Positions 1-9,364 of a DNA stretch of 64,000 nt are shown piece by piece; the stretch's first letter is position 1; every line of letters starts with the position of its first letter. The notes under the pieces were generated by a model. The model saw only the letters and a list, made by a program, of their open reading frames with translations. It made no database searches and was not told where the DNA came from. The position numbers and the translations under genes are program-made. Source of the stretch: Methylococcaceae bacterium (GTDB lineage Bacteria > Pseudomonadota > Gammaproteobacteria > Methylococcales > Methylomonadaceae); NCBI GenBank assembly GCA_006844705.1, contig SPJS01000200.1:26748-90747 (forward strand). Reading direction: 5' to 3'.

Positions 1-401
1 CCAACAGCGTGTAATTTCATTAATACCAAGGTACGGATCATCGATTCGGAAAGATGACTGTGTTCACGCAAAGGAAAGGCGACATTCTCAAAAACACTCA
101 GATCCGTCAGTAAAGCGCCGCTTTGAAACAGCATGCCCATTTTTTTTCTCAAACTATAAAGTTGGGATGGCTTGAGTTGGTGAACATTTTGCTGGTCTAC
201 CGTGACCGAGCCCTGTTCAGGCTGCAGTTGGCCGCCGATCAGCTTTAACAGTGTGGTCTTGCCGGTACCACTCGGGCCCATGATGGCCGTGATTTTTCCA
301 CGCGGAATATCGAGGGTGATATTGTCAAAGATGTGCTTGTTCCCTCTTGAAAAACCAAGGTTTTTTATCGATATTAAGGTGTTTTTATTCAACTCGGTCA
401 T
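1..401 (-). CDS. mlaF: MlaF-like phospholipid ABC transporter ATPase (3' part cut by window edge)
   Basis: This is the N-terminal ~133 residues of an ABC ATPase that powers the Mla system, which keeps outer-membrane lipid asymmetry by moving phospholipids between the membranes. The Walker A motif GPSGTGKTT is visible near residue 37, followed by the Q-loop region around MLFQSGALL, a form typical of MlaF. The ATG start at 401 opens MTELNKNTLISIKNLGF. The gene is divergent from yrbG, as in many gammaproteobacteria, and the remaining mla genes should lie before base 1. The Walker B and signature motifs are outside the window. Confidence 0.9.
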   Translation of the reverse strand, partial: MTELNKNTLISIKNLGFSRGNKHIFDNITLDIPRGKITAIMGPSGTGKTTLLKLIGGQLQPEQGSVTVDQQNVHQLKPSQLYSLRKKMGMLFQSGALLTDLSVFENVAFPLREHSHLSESMIRTLVLMKLHAV

Positions 402-642
402 AACTTCATTTGACGGGAGGTTAACGGTCGGGGGCGTCGTGCCAGACGTATTGGTATTATTTACGTAAACGCTCTATTCTGCTGAGCATGTCTGAATAAG
501 TCAAACAATCAATTGAAACGAATGTTTAATCAACGAAAGAAAACCAGGGCTTTAAAACGGATTAAAAAAAATTGAGTTTTACGATTGGAAAAAATTTCAT
601 GGGATATACTATGCATTGGTTACGCAAATTTTGAACCATTTG

Positions 643-1617
643 ATGGAAATTCTCGTAAATAGTTCGTTATTGTTAGTTGGGCTCATTATATTAGTCATTT
701 CTGCAGACAAATTTGTTGGCGGAACTGCAGCCATTGCACGAAATTTTGGTGTTCCCCCTTTATTGATTGGTTTGACTATCGTCGGGTTGGGGACTTCCGC
801 GCCGGAGATTCTGGTGTCAGCCATCGCTTGTTTACAAGGGAACAGTGGATTGGCCATTGGAAATGCATTAGGTTCAAATATTGCCAATATTGGTTTGATT
901 CTTGGCTGTACGGCATTGATTTCGCCATTGGCATTTCAATCGAACCTGCTAAAGCGTGAACTGCCTGTGCTGGCGGCGATCAGTGTCATCTGCTACCTGC
1001 TCGCGTTTGACGGGTTATCCCCGGTTGACGGGGTGGTAATGGTGGTGATGCTTGTTGTTTTTCTTGTCTGGTTGATCAGCAGTGCAAAAAGAAATCGCCA
1101 GGCCAGGGATGATTTTACGCTGGAAGTTGAATCAGAAATTCCTGAGGAAATGGAAAGCTGGAAAGCCTGGTTGTTTTTTGCGTTGGGATTAACCGGATTA
1201 TTGCTGAGTTCCCGACTGCTGGTTTATGCGGCAGTCAATGTTGCCCAGATATTTGGCGTCAGCGACCTGGTGATCGGATTGACCATTGTTGCACTGGGAA
1301 CCAGCTTGCCGGAGCTGGCGGCATCGATTGCCAGCGTGTTGAAGAAGGAGGATGACCTGGCTGTCGGCAATGTGATCGGATCAAATATCTATAACTTACT
1401 GGCGGTGTATTCTCTACCCGCGTTTATGGCGCCCGGGCTGTTAGCTCAGAGCGTTCTGCAGCGTGATTTTCCCGTCATGCTCGGGTTAACCGCTGTGCTG
1501 TTTGTTTTTGGTATGTCTCCTCGAGGTGGAGGCAGAATTAACAGAATTGAAGGGACAGTAATACTCATTACTTATCTGGCTTATCAATGGATAGTTTTTC
1601 AAAACACGAGCATTTAA
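643..1617 (+). CDS. yrbG: YrbG-type calcium/sodium antiporter family membrane protein
   Basis: This is an inner-membrane cation antiporter of the CaCA family, about 324 residues, with two homologous halves. Each half carries the alpha-repeat signature: GLTIVGLGTSAPE with GNALGSNIANIG in the first, and GLTIVALGTSLPELAAS with GNVIGSNIYN in the second. A central acidic cytoplasmic loop lies between the two membrane bundles. The frame is open from a TTG at 616, but the ATG at 643 gives the usual N-terminus; neither has a strong ribosome site. It heads the kds-lpt operon and ends 1 nt before kdsD. The transported ion is not proven for the family. Confidence 0.9.
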   Translation: MEILVNSSLLLVGLIILVISADKFVGGTAAIARNFGVPPLLIGLTIVGLGTSAPEILVSAIACLQGNSGLAIGNALGSNIANIGLILGCTALISPLAFQSNLLKRELPVLAAISVICYLLAFDGLSPVDGVVMVVMLVVFLVWLISSAKRNRQARDDFTLEVESEIPEEMESWKAWLFFALGLTGLLLSSRLLVYAAVNVAQIFGVSDLVIGLTIVALGTSLPELAASIASVLKKEDDLAVGNVIGSNIYNLLAVYSLPAFMAPGLLAQSVLQRDFPVMLGLTAVLFVFGMSPRGGGRINRIEGTVILITYLAYQWIVFQNTSI

Positions 1618-1618
1618 C

Positions 1619-2596
1619 ATGACAATCAAAGAGGAAAATATATTGAGTCTGGCGAGGGCTGTTGTTAATGTGGAGCAACAAGCCATTGAATCGTTAAAGC
1701 TTCGTATAAACGACGACTTTGTCACAGCCTGTAAACTGATGCTGGCGTGCCAAGGACGTGTGGTGGTGACCGGCATGGGAAAGTCTGGACATATTGCAGG
1801 AAAAATTGCCGCAACCTTGGCTAGTACAGGCACGCCTGCTTTTTTCGTTCATCCCGGGGAAGCCAGTCATGGCGATCTAGGGATGATTACGTCGCAGGAT
1901 GTCGTATTGGCATTGTCTAATTCGGGAGAAACAGGAGAGGTGTTGACCATTCTACCGATCATCAAACGACTAGGGGTACCCTTTATTGCAATGACAGGCG
2001 AGCCGACGTCAACACTGGCTAAATTTGCAACTGTGCATATTAATGTCGCAGTTGAACAGGAAGCCTGCCCTTTAGGTCTGGCGCCTACGGCCAGCACTAC
2101 GGCCGCATTAGTCATGGGTGATGCGCTGGCTGTTTCGTTACTGGAAGAACGCGGGTTTACCCGAGATGATTTTGCGTTGTCTCATCCAGGAGGCAGCCTG
2201 GGTAAACGGTTGTTGGTGCACGTCAGTGATTTGATGCATAAAGGAGATGAAATTCCTGTGGTCAGAACAAATGACCTGGTATGTGAAGCCTTGCTGGAAA
2301 TAACCGGCAAAAAAATGGGAATGACCGTCGTGATGGATGATTCTCACCGGGTGGAAGGTATATTTACCGATGGCGATTTAAGACGTATGCTGGAAAAGCA
2401 GATGGATGTTCATCAGGTGGCAATTGATGAAGTAATGACCAAAAACTGTACCACCATTACGCCCGAAACGCTGGCGGCTGAGGCCATGCAAATCATGCAA
2501 AAAAAGAAAATCAATGCACTGGTGGTCATTGATGAGCAACAATGCCTGGCAGGTGCGCTATCGATGCATGATTTGCTACAGGCAGGTATCGTTTAA
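1619..2596 (+). CDS. kdsD: D-arabinose-5-phosphate isomerase
   Basis: KdsD interconverts ribulose-5-phosphate and arabinose-5-phosphate, the first committed step towards Kdo for LPS inner core. The 325-residue protein has an N-terminal SIS domain (VVTGMGKSGHIAGKIAATLAS near residue 50, SNSGETGE near 100) and a C-terminal pair of CBS domains, the standard architecture and length. The sequence SHPGGSLGKRLL between the domains is characteristic. It sits directly after yrbG and before kdsC, the usual gene order. Confidence 0.96.
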   Translation: MTIKEENILSLARAVVNVEQQAIESLKLRINDDFVTACKLMLACQGRVVVTGMGKSGHIAGKIAATLASTGTPAFFVHPGEASHGDLGMITSQDVVLALSNSGETGEVLTILPIIKRLGVPFIAMTGEPTSTLAKFATVHINVAVEQEACPLGLAPTASTTAALVMGDALAVSLLEERGFTRDDFALSHPGGSLGKRLLVHVSDLMHKGDEIPVVRTNDLVCEALLEITGKKMGMTVVMDDSHRVEGIFTDGDLRRMLEKQMDVHQVAIDEVMTKNCTTITPETLAAEAMQIMQKKKINALVVIDEQQCLAGALSMHDLLQAGIV

Positions 2597-2624
2597 AATA
2601 ATCTTTGGTTAAATTTTTGCTCTT

Positions 2625-3164
2625 ATGAATAATTCACTTGACGCTAATCTAAAACAAAAAATTCAAGCTTTAAAACTTATTATTCTGGATGTAGATGGAG
2701 TATTAACGGATGGGCGCTTGTTTTTTGACAATGACGGGAGAGAATATAAATGTTTTCATGCGCGTGATGGGCATGGTGTCAAGCTGCTTCAACGAACAGG
2801 TGTTAATGTTGCGGTGATTTCCGGCAGAAAGTCAGCAGCAGTTACCGTAAGAATGAAGAATTTAGGTATCGAGCATGTTTACCAGGGCCATGAAAACAAA
2901 ATTGCCGCGTTTCAAGAAGTTTTGGAAAAAACCGGAGTAAAAGCAGAGCAAGCGGCACATATGGGAGATGATTTGCTTGATTTACCGCTTATGAAAAGAG
3001 TAGGTTGTGCCTTTGCCGTACAGGATGCTAATTTTGTGGTAAAGCAGCATGCTGATTATTGTACGACAGTGCCGGGTGGTTTGGGCGCGGTGCGAGAAGT
3101 GTGTGACTTAATTATGCAAGTGCAAGGAACATTTGACGAGATTGTAAACAGTTATTTGCAATGA
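2625..3164 (+). CDS. kdsC: 3-deoxy-D-manno-octulosonate 8-phosphate phosphatase
   Basis: This HAD-superfamily phosphatase releases phosphate from Kdo-8-phosphate to give Kdo. Catalytic motif I is LDVDGVLTDG near residue 21, SGRKS forms motif II, and GDDLLDLPLM forms motif IV. At 179 residues without a cap domain it matches the tetrameric KdsC type. Its stop overlaps the lptC start by 4 nt, so translation is probably coupled. Confidence 0.96.
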   Translation: MNNSLDANLKQKIQALKLIILDVDGVLTDGRLFFDNDGREYKCFHARDGHGVKLLQRTGVNVAVISGRKSAAVTVRMKNLGIEHVYQGHENKIAAFQEVLEKTGVKAEQAAHMGDDLLDLPLMKRVGCAFAVQDANFVVKQHADYCTTVPGGLGAVREVCDLIMQVQGTFDEIVNSYLQ

Positions 3165-3718
3165 ACAATTACCGGTTCTACATCACCATTACGTTATTGG
3201 CCTTGGGGAGCTGGGGGATTTCTGCTTTTCTGCAGCAAACCGAAGTGGAAAATTTTGTAGCGACACAGGGCGGTGAAGAATATTTCAGCATCTCTTATGA
3301 GAAAATTGAAATGGGGCGTGAGGGGCAACCCGAAAATATTTTGACTGCAGATAGCATGGCGCATTTTACTGGGAGTGGTATTACCCATTTAGAAAACCCT
3401 TACATGGTCATGCATGGCAAAAATGTTCATCCCTGGAAAATTACTTCAGAATCAGCGGAATTATCAGCAGATGGTGAGAAATTATTTCTCAAAGGGAAGG
3501 TCAATATACAGCGCAAGGGAAGTAAAAAAAGCCGACCTATTGTGGTCAACACTTCTGATCTTGACGTGATGTTACCCAAACATTTTGCGCAGACCAGCCA
3601 ATGGGCGGAAGTTATTTCTCAAGCGAATCGCACGCAAGGCGTGGGCATGAAGGTCACTTTTAAAGAACCCGTACATTTGCAATTTCTAAATAAAGTTAAA
3701 GGTCGATATAACCATTGA
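3161..3718 (+). CDS. lptC: LPS export system protein LptC
   Basis: LptC is a bitopic inner-membrane protein that takes LPS from LptB2FG and passes it to the periplasmic LptA bridge. The 185-residue product has an N-terminal hydrophobic segment (ITITLLALGSWGISAFL, about residues 7-23) followed by a beta-rich periplasmic region of the OstA/LptC fold. Identification rests on length, topology and position between kdsC and lptA; the sequence itself is poorly conserved across the family. Confidence 0.9.
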   Translation: MNNYRFYITITLLALGSWGISAFLQQTEVENFVATQGGEEYFSISYEKIEMGREGQPENILTADSMAHFTGSGITHLENPYMVMHGKNVHPWKITSESAELSADGEKLFLKGKVNIQRKGSKKSRPIVVNTSDLDVMLPKHFAQTSQWAEVISQANRTQGVGMKVTFKEPVHLQFLNKVKGRYNH

Positions 3719-3762
3719 ATAACAAACGAAGTACATTATTAACAGTGATAGAGGGGATTGAA

Positions 3763-4272
3763 ATGAACAGGAAGGTTATGGCCTTGCTGTTAACCCTGCT
3801 GGGTTCATCCGGTTCTTATGCCTTGGAAAACGATGCGCAACAGCCGATTTATATTGATTCGAATTCGGCAACGTATGATGACAAGAAGCAGACCAGTACC
3901 TATACGGGGAATGTAATTACCCGACAGGGCAGTTTAAGGGTTGAGTCAGATAAACTGATTGTGTATTTAACTAACGGTACTATTAACAAATTGGTGGCTA
4001 CCGGTGAGCCCGCCCGGTTTGAACAATTGCCTGCCAAGGGCAAAGAAAAAATAAAAGGCGAGGCGTTAACGGGTGAGTTTTTTCCTGAAAAAAGCCTGCT
4101 TATTCTGAAAAAAGAAGCGGTAGTATGGCAGGGGGGGAATAAATCAGCCAGTGATCTGATTCGTTATGACAGCAAAAATGCGCTGATTAAAGCAGGCGAG
4201 AAAAGTTCTGATGCCAAGCGGGTACATTCGGTTTTCGTGCCAAAATCTGCCCAGCAGGATGATCAGCCATGA
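3763..4272 (+). CDS. lptA: Periplasmic LPS transport bridge protein LptA
   Basis: LptA oligomerises in the periplasm to carry LPS to the outer-membrane LptDE complex. The ATG at 3763 is preferred because AGAGGGG lies upstream at good spacing and the product then begins with a signal peptide (MNRKVMALLLTLLGSSGSYA, cleavage before LEN). The frame is open upstream to a TTG at 3715, which would spoil the signal. The body shows OstA-type repeats (IYIDSNSATYDD, YTGNVITRQGSLRVESDKL). Its end overlaps lptB by 4 nt. Confidence 0.93.
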   Translation: MNRKVMALLLTLLGSSGSYALENDAQQPIYIDSNSATYDDKKQTSTYTGNVITRQGSLRVESDKLIVYLTNGTINKLVATGEPARFEQLPAKGKEKIKGEALTGEFFPEKSLLILKKEAVVWQGGNKSASDLIRYDSKNALIKAGEKSSDAKRVHSVFVPKSAQQDDQP

Positions 4273-4994
4273 CACGACTGTTTGCCGATGATTTATGCAA
4301 AAGCTATAGCAAACGCCAGGTCGTCAATCACGTCAGTTTTGAAGTCAATACGGGTGAAGTGGTCGGTTTGCTGGGGCCGAATGGCGCAGGTAAAACCACC
4401 AGTTTTTACATGGTGGTGGGATTGATAAAAGCCGATAAAGGCGATATTTTTATCGATGACCAAAAACTGACTCAGCATCCTATGCACAGTCGTGCCCGGT
4501 TGGGGATTGGTTATCTGGCACAGGAGGCCTCAGTTTTTCGAAAATTATCGGTGGCGGAAAACTTACGCGCCGTATTGCAGCTGCGTAAAGACTTGACGGC
4601 AGGGCAGGCAGAATTGTTGATTGATGAATTACTGGACGAGTTTGGCATTAGCCATTTACGAGACCAGAAGGCGATGGGCTTGTCAGGAGGAGAGCGCAGG
4701 CGAGTTGAGATTGCCCGCGCATTGGCCAGTGAGCCGCGTTTTATATTGCTGGATGAACCGTTTGCGGGTGTTGATCCGATTTCAGTGATCGATCTACAAA
4801 AAATAATTGCACATCTTCAGCAGCGGGGCATTGGCATCTTGATTACAGAACACAAAGTCAGAGCAACATTGGAAATCTGTGACAGGGCTTATATACTTAA
4901 TAATGGAGAAGTTATTGCACAAGGGGTGACAGCAGCGATTGTTGATAACCCTGAAGTACGCAAAGTGTATTTAGGTGATAATTTCAGTTTGTAA
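4269..4994 (+). CDS. lptB: LPS export ABC transporter ATPase LptB
   Basis: LptB is the cytoplasmic ATPase of the LptB2FG complex that extracts LPS from the inner membrane. The 241-residue protein has Walker A GPNGAGKTT, Q-loop LAQEASVFRKL, signature LSGGERRR, Walker B FILLDEPFAGVDP and the switch histidine in ITEHKVR. These are the forms expected for LptB. It is translationally coupled to lptA and followed 14 nt later by rpoN. Confidence 0.97.
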   Translation: MTRLFADDLCKSYSKRQVVNHVSFEVNTGEVVGLLGPNGAGKTTSFYMVVGLIKADKGDIFIDDQKLTQHPMHSRARLGIGYLAQEASVFRKLSVAENLRAVLQLRKDLTAGQAELLIDELLDEFGISHLRDQKAMGLSGGERRRVEIARALASEPRFILLDEPFAGVDPISVIDLQKIIAHLQQRGIGILITEHKVRATLEICDRAYILNNGEVIAQGVTAAIVDNPEVRKVYLGDNFSL

Positions 4995-5008
4995 TTAACC
5001 AGAGAGAT

Positions 5009-6445
5009 ATGAAACAGTCTTTACAACTTCGTATCGGTCAAAGTTTGACCATGACGCCTCAGTTGCAGCAGGCCATCAAACTGTTGCAGTTGTCTACGCT
5101 TGATCTTCAGCAAGAGATCCAGCAGGCGTTGGAGTCAAACATGATGCTGGAAGTGGATGAAGATGAAGGCGTCGTTCAAGAAGTTAATGAAAAGAAGTCG
5201 GATTCCCTGGATCAGATGACCAGCGAAGGTTCGCAAACAGATATGCCTGAGGAACTGCCTGTCGACAGTAATTGGGAAGATGTCTTTGACTCAATTCAGC
5301 CCGCCGGTGGCGAAGTGGGTGAAGCCATAGAATTTGAAACTTTTCGCAGTAAAGCGGAAACATTGCAGGATCATTTAATCTGGCAACTGGAGATGATCCC
5401 GATTTCTGACCGCGATCATGCTATCGCCATGGCGATCATTGATTCAATTGATCGGGATGGCTATTTAAGTGTGACGCTTCAGGACATTTTTGAAGGCCTG
5501 GAAAACCAGTTTGAAGAACTGGAAATGGATGAGGTTGAAGCCGTTTTGCATCGCGTGCAAAACTTTGACCCTGTCGGCATTGCCGCGCTGGATTTATCTG
5601 ATTGTCTGAAATTGCAGTTACAGCAATTGTCTGACGATATACCTTATCGAGAACAAGCGATCGAACTGGTGTCAAACTATCTTGATTTAATTGGTTCAAA
5701 TGACTTAAGCAAGCTGATGCGTCGCCTGGATGTGACGGAAATGCAGCTGAAACTGATTATGGATTTGATCCGGACTCTGGATCCTAGGCCAGGTGCTTAT
5801 CTGCAAAATTTTGATTCAGAATATGTTGTCCCTGACGTGTTTGTCAGTAAATTCAAAGGGCAATGGATTGTCAGCCTGAACCCTGAAATTGCACCAAAAC
5901 TTCGCGTCAACTCGCTGTACCAGAATTTGATTAAAAGGGCGGATAACAGTAAAGATAACGTCAGCATGAAAGATCATCTGCAGGAAGCGCGGTGGTTTAT
6001 AAAAAGCCTGCACAGTAGAAATGACACCTTACTAAGAGTGGCAAAAAGTATTGTAGAAAAGCAGGCTGACTTTTTTGAACATGGCGCTATCGCAATGAAG
6101 CCGATGGTGTTAAGAGATATTGCAGAAGAGCTGGAATTGCATGAATCCACTATTTCCCGGGTGACAACGCAGAAATACATGCACACCCCTAATGGGATTA
6201 TTGAATTCAAATATTTCTTTTCCAGTCATGTCTCGACCGATTCAGGTGGAGAGTGTTCTGCAACGGCTATCAGAGCATTCATTAAAGAACTGATTAATAA
6301 CGAATCACCGATCAAGCCGTTGAGCGATAATAAAATTGCTGATGTGCTAAAAGAAAAAGGGATAAATGTTGCCAGGAGAACCATTGCCAAGTATCGGGAA
6401 TCAATGTCTATTCCTTCATCCAGTCAGCGTAAAAGAATACTCTGA
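5009..6445 (+). CDS. rpoN: RNA polymerase sigma-54 factor
   Basis: Sigma-54 directs RNA polymerase to -24/-12 promoters and needs AAA+ activators. The 478-residue protein has the glutamine-rich region I (QSLTMTPQLQQAIKLLQLS near the start), an acidic region II, the core-binding and helix-turn-helix parts (LELHESTISRVTTQKYM), and the RpoN box ARRTIAKYRE at residues 455-464. Length and order are standard. An SD-like AGAGAG lies just before the ATG. Confidence 0.97.
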   Translation: MKQSLQLRIGQSLTMTPQLQQAIKLLQLSTLDLQQEIQQALESNMMLEVDEDEGVVQEVNEKKSDSLDQMTSEGSQTDMPEELPVDSNWEDVFDSIQPAGGEVGEAIEFETFRSKAETLQDHLIWQLEMIPISDRDHAIAMAIIDSIDRDGYLSVTLQDIFEGLENQFEELEMDEVEAVLHRVQNFDPVGIAALDLSDCLKLQLQQLSDDIPYREQAIELVSNYLDLIGSNDLSKLMRRLDVTEMQLKLIMDLIRTLDPRPGAYLQNFDSEYVVPDVFVSKFKGQWIVSLNPEIAPKLRVNSLYQNLIKRADNSKDNVSMKDHLQEARWFIKSLHSRNDTLLRVAKSIVEKQADFFEHGAIAMKPMVLRDIAEELELHESTISRVTTQKYMHTPNGIIEFKYFFSSHVSTDSGGECSATAIRAFIKELINNESPIKPLSDNKIADVLKEKGINVARRTIAKYRESMSIPSSSQRKRIL

Positions 6446-6619
6446 TGAGGTAAATATCAGTATTGAACAAGCAGGATTGTAATCTCTGGGTTCTGATGAA
6501 TCCCAGCTTCGCCGATTCTCGTAAGGGGAATATCAAGGCGGTATCAATGAGTTTATTGTTTTTTAATGTAAGTAATAAGCAGTAAACTTAATTTTGTTTT
6601 TATATACCAGGAGGTATTT

Positions 6620-6910
6620 ATGCAAGTTAGTGTAACTGGTCACCATGTGGATGTCACTGATTCTCTTAGAAACTATTCAGAAGAAAAAATAAGTAAATTA
6701 AAACGACACTTCGACAATGTTACGGATGTGCATGTTATCTTGACTGTTGAAAAACTTGAACAAAAAGCCGAAGCCACAGTTCAGGTAAGTGGCGCGAAAT
6801 TATTCGCCGAAGATTCCCAGGAAGATATGTACAATGCAATAGACAACATGGTTGACAAACTTGATCGCCAGATTATTAAACACAAGGAAAAAATGAATAA
6901 TCATAGATAA
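6620..6910 (+). CDS. hpf: Ribosome hibernation promoting factor (short type)
   Basis: HPF binds the 30S decoding channel and promotes 100S ribosome dimers in stationary phase. At 96 residues it is the short form, with the beta-alpha-beta start MQVSVTGHHVDVTDSLRNY and the conserved EDMYNAIDNMVDKLDRQI segment. A strong ribosome site (AGGAGGT) lies 5 nt before the ATG. The 174 bases between rpoN and this gene suggest its own promoter; no exact promoter could be fixed. ptsN, usually next, is missing. Confidence 0.93.
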   Translation: MQVSVTGHHVDVTDSLRNYSEEKISKLKRHFDNVTDVHVILTVEKLEQKAEATVQVSGAKLFAEDSQEDMYNAIDNMVDKLDRQIIKHKEKMNNHR

Positions 6911-6926
6911 TTTTCTATGACTAAAT

Positions 6927-6960
6927 CTCCAGTCAGAAAGCCTGTATAGTCTGGCTGGAG
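6927..6960 (+). terminator. Hairpin between hpf and rapZ
   Basis: An 11-bp stem (CTCCAGTCAGA pairing with TCTGGCTGGAG, one G-U pair) closes a 12-nt loop just after hpf. It is followed by CTCCTTTC rather than a long T-run, so it may be an attenuator or an RNA processing or binding structure rather than a full terminator. RapZ, encoded next, binds RNA in enterobacteria; a link to this stem is only a guess. Confidence 0.45.
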
Positions 6961-7000
6961 CTCCTTTCAACCGGATTTTAAACCAAAAAATTTACTTTAA

Positions 7001-7858
7001 ATGAAACTGATTATTGTCAGCGGTTTATCCGGAGCAGGCAAAAGTATTGCTCTGAACACATTGGAAGATTGTGGTTATTTTTGCATTGACAATCTTCCTT
7101 TCATCCTAGTGGAAGATTTTGTCCGCCACGTTATGTTGGAAGACAAAATAACCTACGAAAAAACAGCTATCGGTATTGACGCCCGAAATCAAACGGGCAA
7201 ATTGATTGGATTTGGCGAAAGTCTTAATTTTATCAGAGCACAGGGAATTCAATGTGATGTATTGTATATGCAGGCGGAAGAAAAAATTCTGCTCAAACGC
7301 TACAGTGAAACACGTCGCCGCCATCCATTGACCGATCATGAGTTGCCTTTGGTGGAAGCTCTGAGAAAGGAAAAAGATATTCTCAGACCGGTTGCTAAAT
7401 GTGCCGACGTGATTTTAGATACGACGCACACCCATTATCATCAGCTGCGAGAATTGTTAAAACAGCAAATGGGTGAAGCCGGGCAACGGCAAATGGTCAT
7501 TCAGTTTTTGTCTTTTGGCTTTAAGCATGGAATCCCCTTGGAAACTGACTTTATGTTTGATGTACGTTGTTTGCCTAATCCCTACTGGGTGTCGGAATTA
7601 CGAGGGCAGACCGGGCGTGATCAGCCGGTTATGGATTTTTTACAAGCCGAGATACAGGTAAAGGAATATCTGGATGATATTTATCAGATGGTTAAAAAAT
7701 GGGCGCCGCGTTTCGAATCAGAAAATAGAAGCTATTTGACGGTGGCTGTTGGTTGTACGGGGGGGCAGCACCGTTCAGTTTATCTGGTCGACAGTCTGGC
7801 AAAGCGGTTTCAAAACAGTGATCACAATATTATTGTTAGACACAGAGAACTGCATTGA
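7001..7858 (+). CDS. rapZ: RNase adapter protein RapZ
   Basis: RapZ in E. coli binds small RNAs and recruits RNase E to control GlmS and cell-wall precursor supply. The 285-residue product has the N-terminal Walker A GLSGAGKSIAL and a C-terminal domain with FKHGIP, DVRCLPNPYW and VGCTGGQHRSV motifs of the YvcJ/RapZ family. It keeps its place after hpf although ptsN and the HPr-like gene are gone. The nucleotide-binding motif is intact. Confidence 0.95.
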   Translation: MKLIIVSGLSGAGKSIALNTLEDCGYFCIDNLPFILVEDFVRHVMLEDKITYEKTAIGIDARNQTGKLIGFGESLNFIRAQGIQCDVLYMQAEEKILLKRYSETRRRHPLTDHELPLVEALRKEKDILRPVAKCADVILDTTHTHYHQLRELLKQQMGEAGQRQMVIQFLSFGFKHGIPLETDFMFDVRCLPNPYWVSELRGQTGRDQPVMDFLQAEIQVKEYLDDIYQMVKKWAPRFESENRSYLTVAVGCTGGQHRSVYLVDSLAKRFQNSDHNIIVRHRELH

Positions 7859-7958
7859 GTTAAATTTAGCATTCTGTAAACAAAAAAAGGAACCCCCGCG
7901 ACCCTTAGATGTTTGGTTCACGGGAAAATAATTTTAAGAAAATGAATTCGGAAGCGTT

Positions 7959-9317
7959 ATGTCTACGATAGCTAAGCAAGAAGAGCCAAAGGCCCTGCTT
8001 GAAAGAGCACTTCACATTTTGGAAAGTGGGTCTCCAGTTGAAGTTAGAGAGCTGATTCACAATCTTTTTCCTGCAGAAACAGCCCATATTCTGGAATCCA
8101 TTGAACCAGAAAGACGTGCCATTGTTTGGTCTGTCATTCCACCGAATGTGATGGGGGAAATCCTGGTCAGGGTTAATACCGAAGTTGGGCAAGGGTTATT
8201 AAAGCTGACGGATCGCACTGATTTGATCAAGGCGACCGAAAACCTTGAATCTGACGACATGGTAGATTTACTGCATGTGCTGGAAGAACCATTACTTTCG
8301 CAGGTGATGGAGGCCATGGGCATTCATGAACGCAATCGCCTGGAAGTCGCACTGACATCGGATGATCATTCAGCAGGAGGTTTGATGTCACTGGACGTGT
8401 TGACGATCCGGCCGGATGTGACACTGGATGTGGTGCATCGTTATTTGCGCCAGCAGGGAAATATCCCGCCTGCAACGGATAGCCTGATTGTGGTTGACCG
8501 GCAAGACAAGGTAAAAGGTATTTTGCCCATGCATACCTTGTTGATTAAAGATGGCAATGTAAAAGTGTCGTCGGTGATGGATTATAATGCGACGAAGATC
8601 CCTTATAAGATGACGGCCCATGATGTCGCTATTATGTTTGAACAAAGAGATATGGTATCGGCACCTGTCGTCACAGAAAAAGGCCGGCTCATGGGGCGCA
8701 TCACGATTGATGATGTCGTTGATGTGATCAGGGAAGAGGCAGATCACTCCATCATGAGTATGGCGGGTCTTGATGAAGAGCAGGATATCTTTGCGCCAGT
8801 CATGACCAGTGCGAAAAGACGCGCGGTATGGCTGGGGATTAATTTATGTACCGCCTTTCTTGCATCCTGGGTCATTGGCTTGTTTGAAGCAACGCTTGCT
8901 CAGATTGTCGCATTGGCTGTTTTAATGCCGATTGTGGCCAGTATGGGAGGCATTGCCGGTAGCCAGACATTGACTTTGGTTGTTCGTGGCTTAGCGCTAC
9001 GTCAGGTCAGTAGTGCAAATGCAGGCAGACTGATGTTTAAGGAATTAATGGTAGGTGGTGTCAACGGATTGCTTTGGGCGGTTGTCGTTGCCATGATCGG
9101 CGGTATCTGGTTCCAAAGTATCAATCTCGGGTTGTTATTGGGTGCTGCTATGGTGATTAATCTGGTCTGTGCCGCGCTTGCTGGGGCAAGTATCCCGGTG
9201 ATTCTGGATAAAATGGACATCGACCCCGCACTTGCAGGTGGGGTGTTATTGACGACGGTCACTGATGTTGTAGGGTTTATGGCATTTCTGGGGTTGGCAA
9301 CGGCCTTTTTACTCTAA
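7959..9317 (+). CDS. mgtE: MgtE-type magnesium transporter
   Basis: MgtE is a homodimeric, Mg2+-gated Mg2+ channel. The 452-residue protein shows the cytosolic superhelical N domain (about 1-130), a CBS pair (about 135-260, including HDVAIMFEQRDMVSAPVV) and five C-terminal membrane segments carrying PIVASMGGIAGSQTLTLVVRG, the conserved pore region. Length is standard. The gene follows rapZ after 100 bases and ends at a strong hairpin at 9322-9356. Confidence 0.95.
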   Translation: MSTIAKQEEPKALLERALHILESGSPVEVRELIHNLFPAETAHILESIEPERRAIVWSVIPPNVMGEILVRVNTEVGQGLLKLTDRTDLIKATENLESDDMVDLLHVLEEPLLSQVMEAMGIHERNRLEVALTSDDHSAGGLMSLDVLTIRPDVTLDVVHRYLRQQGNIPPATDSLIVVDRQDKVKGILPMHTLLIKDGNVKVSSVMDYNATKIPYKMTAHDVAIMFEQRDMVSAPVVTEKGRLMGRITIDDVVDVIREEADHSIMSMAGLDEEQDIFAPVMTSAKRRAVWLGINLCTAFLASWVIGLFEATLAQIVALAVLMPIVASMGGIAGSQTLTLVVRGLALRQVSSANAGRLMFKELMVGGVNGLLWAVVVAMIGGIWFQSINLGLLLGAAMVINLVCAALAGASIPVILDKMDIDPALAGGVLLTTVTDVVGFMAFLGLATAFLL

Positions 9318-9321
9318 ACAG

Positions 9322-9356
9322 AAGGTATGATGCTGTGCTGAACAGCATCATACCTT
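9322..9356 (+). terminator. Strong terminator hairpin between mgtE and the convergent winged-helix gene
   Basis: A perfect 15-bp stem (AAGGTATGATGCTGT pairing with ACAGCATCATACCTT) encloses a 5-nt loop, followed by a T-rich stretch. It lies in the 47-base gap between two convergent genes and could stop transcription from both sides. Confidence 0.85.
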
Positions 9357-9364
9357 GTTTCGTA

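Noticed and set aside
202..468. Open frame on the plus strand opposite mlaF
   Set aside because: It is the antisense shadow of an ABC ATPase with clear motifs and has no ribosome site.
7859..7958. Magnesium riboswitch in the mgtE leader
   Set aside because: The 100 bases show no convincing conserved fold; the A-run and C-rich patch alone are not enough.
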